This document shows positions 15,927 to 22,365 of a stretch of 22,365 nt of DNA, in pieces. Source of the DNA: Stenotrophomonas maltophilia (GTDB lineage: Bacteria > Pseudomonadota > Gammaproteobacteria > Xanthomonadales > Xanthomonadaceae); the NCBI GenBank assembly GCA_002435595.1, contig DJBL01000082.1:1-22365 (forward strand). Direction: 5' to 3'. The position numbers and the translations under genes are program-made. The notes beneath the pieces are model-generated. The model saw only the letters and a program-made list of their open reading frames with translations. It did no database searches and was not told the origin of the DNA. Each line of letters opens with the position of its first letter. Position 1 is the stretch's first letter.

Positions 15927-15948
15927 GTAGTGCCGGCCGCTGGCCGGC
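15927..15948 (+). repeat. GTAG-headed REP palindrome (SMAG-type) between the lipoprotein gene and yoaA
   Basis: On the plus strand GTAG is followed by T and a perfect 7-bp stem GCCGGCC (15932-15938), loop GCT, and GGCCGGC (15942-15948). This is the layout, and close to the sequence, I recall for the abundant GTAG (SMAG) repeats of Stenotrophomonas maltophilia, which are small REP elements associated with REP-associated tyrosine transposases. It occupies the 70-bp gap in the mrcB-lipoprotein-yoaA-tsaB run, ending 10 nt before the yoaA start, where it could slow or protect the transcript. A second partial GTAG sits at 15922-15925. Confidence 0.75.
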
Positions 15949-15987
15949 TCCCCGGCACCCTCGGTCGCGCGCGGATCCGGCCGCAGG

Positions 15988-16518
15988 TCAGTAGCGCTTG
16001 ATCCCCGGCACCGTGCAGCCTTCCAGCTGCGCGTGCGCGGACACGGCATTTTCCTTTTCGCCGCGGGCCAGGCGCGACTGCTCGATGGTGGCCCAATGGC
16101 GACGGCACAGCGGCCCGGTCCTGGAACCGAGCTCCACCGCCTTGCGCGCCAGTGTTTCGGCGCGGGCCCAGTCGCCCTGCAGCAGCGCGATCTCGGCCCG
16201 TTCCTGCAGGATCGACGGATCACCTTCGGAGATCAGCAGCGCCTGGTTGAGCGCCTCGGCGGCCCCGGCCAGGTCGTTGGCCTGGCGCTTGGTCGTGGCG
16301 ACCAGGCGCAGGTCTTCGATTTCGGCATCGCGCAGCGGCTGTACGGCCAGTTCCTTGGCATCGGACCCGGCAGCGGCGGCCTCCACGGCGGCCATGCGCT
16401 GGGCCGGGGTGGTGGTATCGACCGGCGCCTTCACCGGCGCTGCCGGGGTGACACAGGCGGCCAGCGACAGGCTCAGGGTGAGCAACGCGGTGGTACGGAT
16501 CAGGGTTCGGGTGGTCAT
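15988..16518 (-). CDS. TPR-like outer-membrane lipoprotein, candidate PBP1B activator (LpoP-like)
   Basis: A 176-residue protein with a lipoprotein signal peptide: MTTRTLIRTTALLTLSLSLAAC, lipobox LAAC with the lipidated C22. Position +2 is Val, so sorting to the outer membrane is expected. A Pro/Ala-rich tether follows, then helical TPR-like repeats from about residue 80 to 155 (NDLAGAAEALNQALLISEGDP, then DWARAETLARKAVELG). Two further cysteines lie in GPLCRRHW and EGCTVPG. It starts 22 bp after the mrcB stop with GAGG upstream. In Pseudomonas aeruginosa a TPR-fold lipoprotein next to the PBP1b gene, LpoP, activates that synthase. The same position, size class and fold suggest an equivalent role here, but this is inference from context. 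Confidence 0.8.
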   Translation of the reverse strand: MTTRTLIRTTALLTLSLSLAACVTPAAPVKAPVDTTTPAQRMAAVEAAAAGSDAKELAVQPLRDAEIEDLRLVATTKRQANDLAGAAEALNQALLISEGDPSILQERAEIALLQGDWARAETLARKAVELGSRTGPLCRRHWATIEQSRLARGEKENAVSAHAQLEGCTVPGIKRY

Positions 16519-16540
16519 GCGGGCCGGCCTCGTTCCGGAA

Positions 16541-18979
16541 TCATCGCGCGGGGGGAGTGGTTGCAGCGGCAGGCGCCGCGTCGGCGGCCGGCTCGGGCTT
16601 CTTGTCCAGGCCGAACCAGCTGCGCCAGCCACCGCCTTCGCCGCCCTCCCCGCCCGCCTCGCCTTCCGGCAACGCGGCCGGTGCGGTGCACGGCGCATAC
16701 GCCGGCGTGTAGCCGACCACGAACGGGAAGCGGCGCGCGCCGGGACAGGTTTCGTCGGTGCTCGCCGTGCCGCTGGCGTCCACGTACTGCCAGTCCAGGC
16801 CCTTGTTGCTCACCTTCAGCGGCGCGCTCGGCAGACGCTGGAAGATGCCCGACCAGACCCGCATTGAACCGGTCGCGCCATACAGCCCGGCCTGCTCGTT
16901 CTGGTCGTTGCCCATCCAGATCACCGCCAGGTGGTCGCCGGTGTAGCCGGCGTACCAGCTGTCGCGGCCATCGTTGGTGGTGCCGGTCTTGCCGGCCGGC
17001 TGCAGGCGGCCCAGGCCGTCGGCGTTCAGGCGCTGGGCGGTACCGCTGGCCACCACCTGCTGCAGGCCGATGCTGATCAGGTTGGCGGCGATCGAGTCGC
17101 CCTCCTGGGCCGGTGCCGGGGTCTTGTCGTAGCGCTTCATCAGCTTGCCCTGCGGATCGAGCACGCCACGCACCGCATGCAGCGGCTGGATCTCACCGCC
17201 GGACGCCAGGAACTGGTACAGCTGGGCCATCGCATACGGGCTCTGGTCGGTCGAGCCCAGGATCACCGCCGGATTGGGATCGGCCTTGATCCCGGCCAGC
17301 ACGTGGATCAACTGGGTCACCCGCTCCGGCCCGACCTGCATGCCCACCCGGACCGTGGCCTGGTTGTAGGAATGGGCCAGCGCATCGATCAGGCGCACGG
17401 TGCCGTGGCTGCGGTTGTCGGCGTTGCCCGGCGACCAGTTGCGGCCACGCGCCAGCTGCACCGTCACCGGCGAATCGTCCACCCAGCTGGCCAGCGAATA
17501 ACGGTCCGGCTGGGCCAGGGCCAGCAGGTACACGAACGGCTTGAGCAGCGAGCCGACCGGGCGCTGCGCCTCGATGGCGCGGTTGAAGCCCGGCTCGGCG
17601 AAATCGCGGCTGCCGACCACGGCCAGCACGTCGCCGTTATGCACGTCGGTCAGCACCATGCCGGCCTGCAGCTCGGGACGCTTCTTGCTCTCCAGCGACT
17701 TGATGGTCTTGGTCACCGCGCCTTCGGCATAGGCCTGGGCCGACGGTGCCATGCCGGTCATCACGCTCAGACCGGCCCCCTGAAGGACGGATTCGGGGTA
17801 GTCGTGGCCGAGCTGGCGGCGCACCAGGTCCACGTAGGCCGGGAACCGGTTGGCGGCGATCAGGCCCGGCACCTTGGGCACGCCCAGCGGTGCCTTGAGC
17901 GCGCGCTGGTACTCGGCGTCGTCGATCAGCTGGCTCTCGTGCAGCTTGCCCAGCACGAAGTTGCGACGGTCCAGCGCACGCTCGGGGTTGCGCCGGGGGT
18001 CGTAGTAGGACGGTCCCTTGACCAGGCCGATCAGCAGCGCCACATGCTCGGTGTTGAGCGAGGACAGGTCCCGCCCGAACCAGAATTCGGCACCGGAGGA
18101 CATGCCATGGATCGCCTGGCTGCCGCGCTGGCCCAGGTAGACCTGGTTGAGGTAGGCCTCCAGGATGGTGCGCTTGTCATAGCGCGCTTCCATGATCAGC
18201 GCGTACAGCACTTCGTTGAACTTGCGGGTGACGGTCTGTTCCTTGCCGATCCCCAGCAGGCCGCTGCGGGCCAGCTGCTGGGTCAGGGTCGAGGCGCCCT
18301 GGCGGCTCTGCCCGCCCGAACGCACGGTCACCCAGATCGCGCGGGCGATGCCGCTCAGGTCGATGCCGTGGTGGCGGTTGAAATCCTTGTCTTCCACCGC
18401 CTGCAGGCCGGTGACCAGCAGCTCGGGCGTCTCCTCGATGCGCACCAGCCGGCGCTCTTCCTGCTTCTGACCATACAGCGTGGCGATCCGCGCCGGATCC
18501 AGGCGCGCGGCCTTGAGCGCCTTGCGGCTGTCGGCGTCGCGCAGCGAGGCGATCTGGCCACCGGACAGGCTCAGCTCGACGCGACGCGGGGCAACCCGGC
18601 CATCGACATCGTTGTAACCGCGGCTGGCGATCACAAAGCGCCCGCCGTCCTGGCTGTAGGTGGCTGCGGACTTGCCGCTGCCGTCATCGCGATAGGCCGC
18701 CGCCGCCAGCTCGGTCTTGAGCGTGGCCGCATCCATCGCCACGCCGGGGGCCAGCGCCAGCGGGCGCGCGTAGACCCGGGTGGGGATCTGCCAGCGCAGC
18801 TCGCCGAAGCGCTGGGTCACCTGTTTGTTCAGGTAGACGGTATAGGGAATGAGGAAGCCCAGTGCCAGCGCAACCGCCGCCATGCCCCAGGTGATCAGCC
18901 GTCGCCGCCACAGCGGGCCACGGCTTTCGGTGTCGTCTTCGAACTCGTCGATGTCGTCGGAATCGTAGCGTCGGGGCAC
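16541..18979 (-). CDS. mrcB: PBP1B, bifunctional peptidoglycan glycosyltransferase/transpeptidase
   Basis: An 812-residue class A penicillin-binding protein that polymerises and cross-links peptidoglycan at the inner membrane. It has a short acidic cytoplasmic tail (PRRYDSDDIDEFEDDTESRG), one TM helix after RRRLITWG, and a UB2H-like region. The GT51 domain shows EDKDFNRHHGID, GASTLTQQLAR, KFNEVLYALIMEARYDK and LEAYLNQVYLGQRG. The transpeptidase shows the S-x-x-K motif in GSLLKPF, SYN (HSYNQATVRVG) and KTGT (AGKTGTTNDGRDSWYAG). I chose GTG 18979, because the only ATG further upstream (19108) would extend past the start of the divergent gene with unrelated sequence. No good Shine-Dalgarno precedes the GTG, so the exact start is uncertain. 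The C-terminus is a Gly/Ala/Pro-rich tail. Confidence 0.94.
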   Translation of the reverse strand: MPRRYDSDDIDEFEDDTESRGPLWRRRLITWGMAAVALALGFLIPYTVYLNKQVTQRFGELRWQIPTRVYARPLALAPGVAMDAATLKTELAAAAYRDDGSGKSAATYSQDGGRFVIASRGYNDVDGRVAPRRVELSLSGGQIASLRDADSRKALKAARLDPARIATLYGQKQEERRLVRIEETPELLVTGLQAVEDKDFNRHHGIDLSGIARAIWVTVRSGGQSRQGASTLTQQLARSGLLGIGKEQTVTRKFNEVLYALIMEARYDKRTILEAYLNQVYLGQRGSQAIHGMSSGAEFWFGRDLSSLNTEHVALLIGLVKGPSYYDPRRNPERALDRRNFVLGKLHESQLIDDAEYQRALKAPLGVPKVPGLIAANRFPAYVDLVRRQLGHDYPESVLQGAGLSVMTGMAPSAQAYAEGAVTKTIKSLESKKRPELQAGMVLTDVHNGDVLAVVGSRDFAEPGFNRAIEAQRPVGSLLKPFVYLLALAQPDRYSLASWVDDSPVTVQLARGRNWSPGNADNRSHGTVRLIDALAHSYNQATVRVGMQVGPERVTQLIHVLAGIKADPNPAVILGSTDQSPYAMAQLYQFLASGGEIQPLHAVRGVLDPQGKLMKRYDKTPAPAQEGDSIAANLISIGLQQVVASGTAQRLNADGLGRLQPAGKTGTTNDGRDSWYAGYTGDHLAVIWMGNDQNEQAGLYGATGSMRVWSGIFQRLPSAPLKVSNKGLDWQYVDASGTASTDETCPGARRFPFVVGYTPAYAPCTAPAALPEGEAGGEGGEGGGWRSWFGLDKKPEPAADAAPAAATTPPAR

Positions 18980-19083
18980 GGGGATGCGAGAATGGGAGAA
19001 TATGAATTCCGGCGAGTCTAACGCAGCTACCGCAAGCGGCGCGTTCTCGCGGGTTCCCCCGCTTAAGCTGGAGTTGCAACGGG
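18980..19083. other. Divergent intergenic region between mrcB and the glycosyltransferase gene
   Basis: This 104-bp gap must carry the promoters for both divergent genes. It holds a locally AT-richer stretch (GAATATGAATTCC, about 18996-19010) but no hexamer pair with convincing spacing on either strand. A GGAG at about 19070 lies 10 nt before the plus-strand ATG 19084. A short CCGC-AA-GCGG hairpin near 19028 has no T tract. Confidence 0.4.
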
Positions 19084-21183
19084 ATGTCGATGTCCTTGGC
19101 CGATGCACGCTACTTCCTGAACCGCATGATCGGTCTGTTCCGCCGCAGCCTGGCCAGCCTGCGTACGCGGGGCTGGCGCGCCACCTGGCAGCGCATCCGC
19201 GTGCATACCCAGGCCTTGCCGCCGCCGCGCCGCGCCGCGCTGTATGCGCCGGCCGCCGTGCCGTTCGCCCCGTTCGCGGTGCCGGCCAGCGCCGCGCCGG
19301 TGGTGAGCATCATCATTCCGGTCTACAACCAGGCCGCGCACACCCTGGCCTGCCTGCGGGCGCTGGCCGCGCACCCGCCCGAGGTGGCCTGCGAGATCCT
19401 GGTGGTGGACGACGGCAGCAGCGACCAGACCCGCACCTGGATGCCCCGGATCCAGGGCCTGCGCTATGAGGTCCGTGAACGCAACGGCGGCTTCATCGAA
19501 GCCTGCAATGACGGGGTGGCCCGCTCGCAGGGCCGCTACGTGGTGCTGCTCAACAACGACACGGTGCCGCAGCCGGGCTGGCTGGATGCGCTGCTGGCCA
19601 CTTTCACCCAGGTACCGGCCGCCGGTCTGGTCGGCGCCCAGCTGCTGTACCCGGACGGACGCCTGCAGGAAGCGGGCGGCGTGGTCTTCCAGGATGGCAG
19701 CGGCTGGAGCTACGGCCGTTTCGAATCGGCCGAAGATCCCCGCTACACCGCCCTGCGTGATGCCGACTACTGCTCCGGCGCGGCGTTGATGATCCCGCGG
19801 GCGCTGTGGGACCGCCTGGGCGGCTTGGATACCCGCTACAAACCGGCCTACTACGAAGACACCGACCTGGCCTTCGCGGTGCGCGCGGCGGGCCACCGCG
19901 TACTGGTGCAGCCGGCCAGCCGCGTGGTGCACGACGAAGGCACCAGCAACGGCACCGACACCGGCAGCGGGGTGAAGGCCTACCAGGTGCGCAACCGCGG
20001 CGTGTTCGCCGAGAAGTGGGCCCAGGCACTGCGTGCGCAGCCTGCGGTCGGCAGCGTGCCCTCGCCCGCTTTGCTGCATCGCCACCAGCGTCAGGTCCTG
20101 ATCCTGGACGAGGCGGTGCCGCAGCCGGACCGCGATTCGGGATCGCTGCGCCAGTACAACCTGATCCGCATGCTGATCGAGGGCGGCGCCCACGTGGTGT
20201 TCGTGCCGACCCGGCGCGAACACGCCGGCGCCGACACCGAGGCCCTGCAGCGGCTGGGCGTGGAGGTCTGGTACGCCCCGTTCCTGCAGGGCATCGGCCC
20301 GTGGCTGCGCGAGCACGGCCCGCGCTTTGCGGTGGTGATGATGGTCCGCCACCACGTCGCCAGCGAATGCCTGCCCCTGCTGCGCAGCTATGCCCCGCAG
20401 GCACGCACCGTGTTCGACACGGTGGACCTGCATTACCTGCGCGAGCGCCGCGGCGCCGAGCTGGCCGGCAATGCCGGGCTGCTGCGCGACGCCGAGCGCA
20501 CCCGCAGCCGCGAACTGGCGGTGATGGCCGCTACCGACGTCACCGTGCTGGTCAGCGCGGCCGAGCGCGAGCAGCTGAAGATCGACGCCCCGGACGTCAC
20601 CGTGGAGCTGATCTCCAACCTGCATGAAGTGGCCAGCGGCGGCGAAGACTGGGCCCAGCGCCACGATCTGGTGTTCGTCGGCGGCTTCCGCCACCCGCCC
20701 AACGTGGATGCCATGCAGTGGTTCATCGGCGAGGTGTTCGGCCGCATCCGCGCCCAGCTGCCGCAGGTGCGCTTCCACTGCATCGGCGCAGACGTGCCCG
20801 ATGCGCTGCGCGCGCTGGCCGCCGCGCAGCCGGGGGTGGAGATCCACGGCTTCGTGCCGGTGGTGACGCCCTACATGGACCAGGTGCGGATCGCCGTGGC
20901 ACCGCTGCGCTTCGGCGCCGGCGTCAAGGGCAAGGTCAACCTGAGCATGGCCCATGGCCAACCGGTGGTGGCCACCACCTGCGCGGTGGAAGGCATGCAC
21001 CTGCACGATGGCCAGGACGTGCTGGTGGCCGACGATGCCGAGGCCTTCGCCGCGGCGGTGGTACGCCTGTACCAGGACCCGGTGCTGTGGCAGCAGCTGT
21101 CCAGCGCCGGCCGCCGCAACGTGGCCGACCATTTCTCGCTGGATGCCGCCCGCGACACGGTGCAGCGGGTGTTCCTGGCCTGA
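19084..21183 (+). CDS. Two-domain glycosyltransferase (GT2 fused to GT4-like)
   Basis: A 699-residue cytoplasmic glycosyltransferase. After a basic N-terminus of about 70 residues comes a GT2 (GT-A) domain with VVSIIIPVYNQ at 73-83, VVDDGSS at 107-113, the metal-site variant LLNNDT with N158/D159, and YYEDTDLAF with E258/D259. The C-terminal half, from about residue 350, is a GT-B fold of the GT4 type: LILDEAVPQPDRDSGSLRQY, then VFVGGFRHPPNVDAM at about 530, then FGAGVKGKVNLSMAHGQPVVAT. Such fusions usually add two sugars in succession to O-antigen, capsule or other surface glycans; donor and acceptor cannot be read from sequence. The start is ATG 19084 or ATG 19090. It stands alone, without neighbouring sugar-nucleotide genes, and ends 4 bp from the opposing gene. 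Confidence 0.85.
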   Translation: MSMSLADARYFLNRMIGLFRRSLASLRTRGWRATWQRIRVHTQALPPPRRAALYAPAAVPFAPFAVPASAAPVVSIIIPVYNQAAHTLACLRALAAHPPEVACEILVVDDGSSDQTRTWMPRIQGLRYEVRERNGGFIEACNDGVARSQGRYVVLLNNDTVPQPGWLDALLATFTQVPAAGLVGAQLLYPDGRLQEAGGVVFQDGSGWSYGRFESAEDPRYTALRDADYCSGAALMIPRALWDRLGGLDTRYKPAYYEDTDLAFAVRAAGHRVLVQPASRVVHDEGTSNGTDTGSGVKAYQVRNRGVFAEKWAQALRAQPAVGSVPSPALLHRHQRQVLILDEAVPQPDRDSGSLRQYNLIRMLIEGGAHVVFVPTRREHAGADTEALQRLGVEVWYAPFLQGIGPWLREHGPRFAVVMMVRHHVASECLPLLRSYAPQARTVFDTVDLHYLRERRGAELAGNAGLLRDAERTRSRELAVMAATDVTVLVSAAEREQLKIDAPDVTVELISNLHEVASGGEDWAQRHDLVFVGGFRHPPNVDAMQWFIGEVFGRIRAQLPQVRFHCIGADVPDALRALAAAQPGVEIHGFVPVVTPYMDQVRIAVAPLRFGAGVKGKVNLSMAHGQPVVATTCAVEGMHLHDGQDVLVADDAEAFAAAVVRLYQDPVLWQQLSSAGRRNVADHFSLDAARDTVQRVFLA

Positions 21184-21187
21184 GGCG

Positions 21188-22365
21188 TCAGCCCGGTCCC
21201 CCGGCGTCGAGCAGGCGCTGCTGGAAATCGCCCAGTTCGGCCAGGTCCGGCTGCCAATGCCGGGCCTGCTGCAGCGCCTGCCCGGCAAATTCGAGATCAC
21301 CCGCGCCCAGACGCTCGCTGCCGATCGCCAGCCAGCGCTGGGCCAGGCGCCGGCGTGCCGCCGACAACGCGGCATCGCCCGGGGACAGGGTCTGCCAGGC
21401 CTCCAGGCAGGCGCCGGCGGCCTGCACCCGGTTTTCGCGCAGGCGATCTTCGTAGCAGCGGCGGCTGGCCGGCAGCAGGCGCTGCGCGGCCGCGCGCACG
21501 CGCGGATCGTAGGCGGCCAGGGCCTGTGCCTCGCGCAGCGCATCGTAGGCACTGCGCCCGGGCGGGGACAGGAACTGCCCGCGTGCTTCGGCATCGACGA
21601 TACGCGCCAGCAGCGCGCGCAGCCGGCGCTCGCGCTGGGCATGCGGCGCACCCGGCACCTTCAGCGCCTGCTCGGCCTGGCGCGCCTGCAGCAAAGCCTG
21701 CCGGGCCGCCGCCACCGCCCGCTCCGACGCACCCAGGCCCTGGGCGGTGGCCAGCGCCTGCTCGGCCTGGTCGAAGCGGAAATCACCCGCCAGCCGGCTC
21801 GCATTGGCCAGTTGCGCATCGATCACGTGCTGCAGCCCCTGGCGGGCCACGGCATCGTCGGGTGCGGCGGCCAGCACCGCCTGGAAATCCGCGGCCGCAC
21901 TGTCCCAGCGTTGCCGCCGCAGCGCCTGCGCGGCCTGCTGCTGGCGCCGCTCCACCGCATTGTTGAGCGCCTCCTGGGTGGCCGGCAGATCGACGTGGCC
22001 GGCGTCGTAGCCGCGCGCGCTTTCCAGCAGCGCCGCCGCGGCGGCCAGTTGGCCGGCCTGGCAGGCCGCGCGCGCCTGCTGCAGCAGGTCCGACAACGCA
22101 TCCTCGCGGCCTTCCAGTGCGCGCAGCTGGTTGGGCGCGATCGCCAGCACCTGCTGGAACAGCGGCAGCGCGCTGTCTTCACCGCCATCCAGACGATGGG
22201 CCTGCAGCGCCGCCTCGGCGCGCCCCAGTAGCACCGCCACGCCAGCGTGGGCCGTGCCGCGCAGGCGCAACTGCTGGGCCACCTGCTCGGCATCGCGCTG
22301 CGGCACCTGCAGCTCCCGCGCCAGGGCCAGCCCGCGTCGGGCCGCCTCCAGGTCGCCGCGCGCCA
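21188..22365 (-). CDS. TPR-like alpha-helical repeat protein (C-terminal part; 5' end outside window)
   Basis: About 392 codons are open to the right edge; an internal GTG at 22306 is unlikely to be the true start, since the same helical pattern (GDLEAARRGLALARERE) continues upstream of it. The sequence is Ala, Gln, Leu and Arg-rich with repeating helical pairs of TPR type, for example LDGGEDSALPLFQQVLAIAPNQ, then RWDSAAADFQAVLAAAPDDA, then RFDQAEQALATAQGLGA, then LEFAGQALQQARHWQPDL. Two cysteines sit in SRRCYEDRL and GACLEAW. No signal peptide or membrane segment is visible in this part. Such arrays are usually protein-binding scaffolds; a larger membrane-bound or secreted protein may begin outside the window. 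I do not recognise the gene. Its stop is 4 bp from the glycosyltransferase stop. Confidence 0.8.
   Translation of the reverse strand, partial: ARGDLEAARRGLALARELQVPQRDAEQVAQQLRLRGTAHAGVAVLLGRAEAALQAHRLDGGEDSALPLFQQVLAIAPNQLRALEGREDALSDLLQQARAACQAGQLAAAAALLESARGYDAGHVDLPATQEALNNAVERRQQQAAQALRRQRWDSAAADFQAVLAAAPDDAVARQGLQHVIDAQLANASRLAGDFRFDQAEQALATAQGLGASERAVAAARQALLQARQAEQALKVPGAPHAQRERRLRALLARIVDAEARGQFLSPPGRSAYDALREAQALAAYDPRVRAAAQRLLPASRRCYEDRLRENRVQAAGACLEAWQTLSPGDAALSAARRRLAQRWLAIGSERLGAGDLEFAGQALQQARHWQPDLAELGDFQQRLLDAGGPG

Noticed and set aside
13959..16001. Long plus-strand frame antisense to yoaA
   Set aside because: The minus strand encodes a helicase with complete motifs; the plus frame gives a His/Arg/Gln-rich shadow.
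16931..19021. Long plus-strand frame antisense to mrcB
   Set aside because: The minus frame has the complete GT51 and transpeptidase motifs of PBP1B; the antisense translation resembles no family.
19063..21651. Long minus-strand frame antisense to the glycosyltransferase
   Set aside because: It crosses the end of the TPR-like gene in another frame and has the same His/Gln-rich shadow composition; the plus frame has clear GT2 and GT4 motifs.

Overview
The window is about 22 kb of very GC-rich, densely packed bacterial chromosome. Gene content and order point to a gammaproteobacterium of the Xanthomonadaceae, most likely Stenotrophomonas or a close relative. The reasons are the tonB-like–gshB–pilGHIJ–chpA order (shared in outline with Pseudomonas), the mrcB / yoaA–tsaB block, and two short extragenic palindromes headed by GTAG, a repeat type known from Stenotrophomonas maltophilia. 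Almost all sequence is coding. The largest gap is 250 bp, between pilG and gshB.

Positions 1-11013 (minus strand) hold a Pil-Chp chemosensory operon for type IV pilus control, transcribed right to left: pilG, pilH, pilI, pilJ, chpA/pilL, then the start of a cheB-like methylesterase gene that runs off the left edge. PilJ is the membrane receptor, PilI the CheW-type adaptor and ChpA a 2314-residue multi-Hpt hybrid kinase. PilG and PilH are the single-domain response regulators. No pilK (cheR) lies between pilJ and chpA. Instead there is a 94-bp gap with a possible 20-codon ORF whose stop overlaps the chpA start. ChpA carries two long acidic, low-complexity linkers, one containing 23 head-to-tail 9-bp repeats.

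Positions 11264-13098 (plus strand) hold gshB (glutathione synthetase) overlapping a tonB-like gene by ATGA. They are transcribed divergently from pilG; a plausible sigma-70 promoter for the pil operon lies in the gap.

Positions 13123-18979 (minus strand) form a second gene run: mrcB (PBP1B), a small TPR-like outer-membrane lipoprotein gene (candidate lpoP, a PBP1B activator), yoaA (DinG/XPD-type Fe-S helicase) and tsaB (tRNA t6A synthesis). A GTAG palindrome sits between the lipoprotein gene and yoaA. A second overlaps the tsaB stop codon at the convergent junction with the tonB-like gene.

Positions 19084-21183 (plus strand) encode a two-domain GT2–GT4 glycosyltransferase divergent from mrcB. 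It converges, with 4 bp between stops, on an incomplete minus-strand gene for an alpha-helical repeat (TPR-like) protein that leaves the right edge.

No rRNA, tRNA, insertion sequence, prophage or CRISPR array was seen. The window looks like conserved core chromosome. Its oddities are in the ChpA linkers, the small ORF before chpA, the GTAG palindromes and the lipoprotein beside PBP1B.
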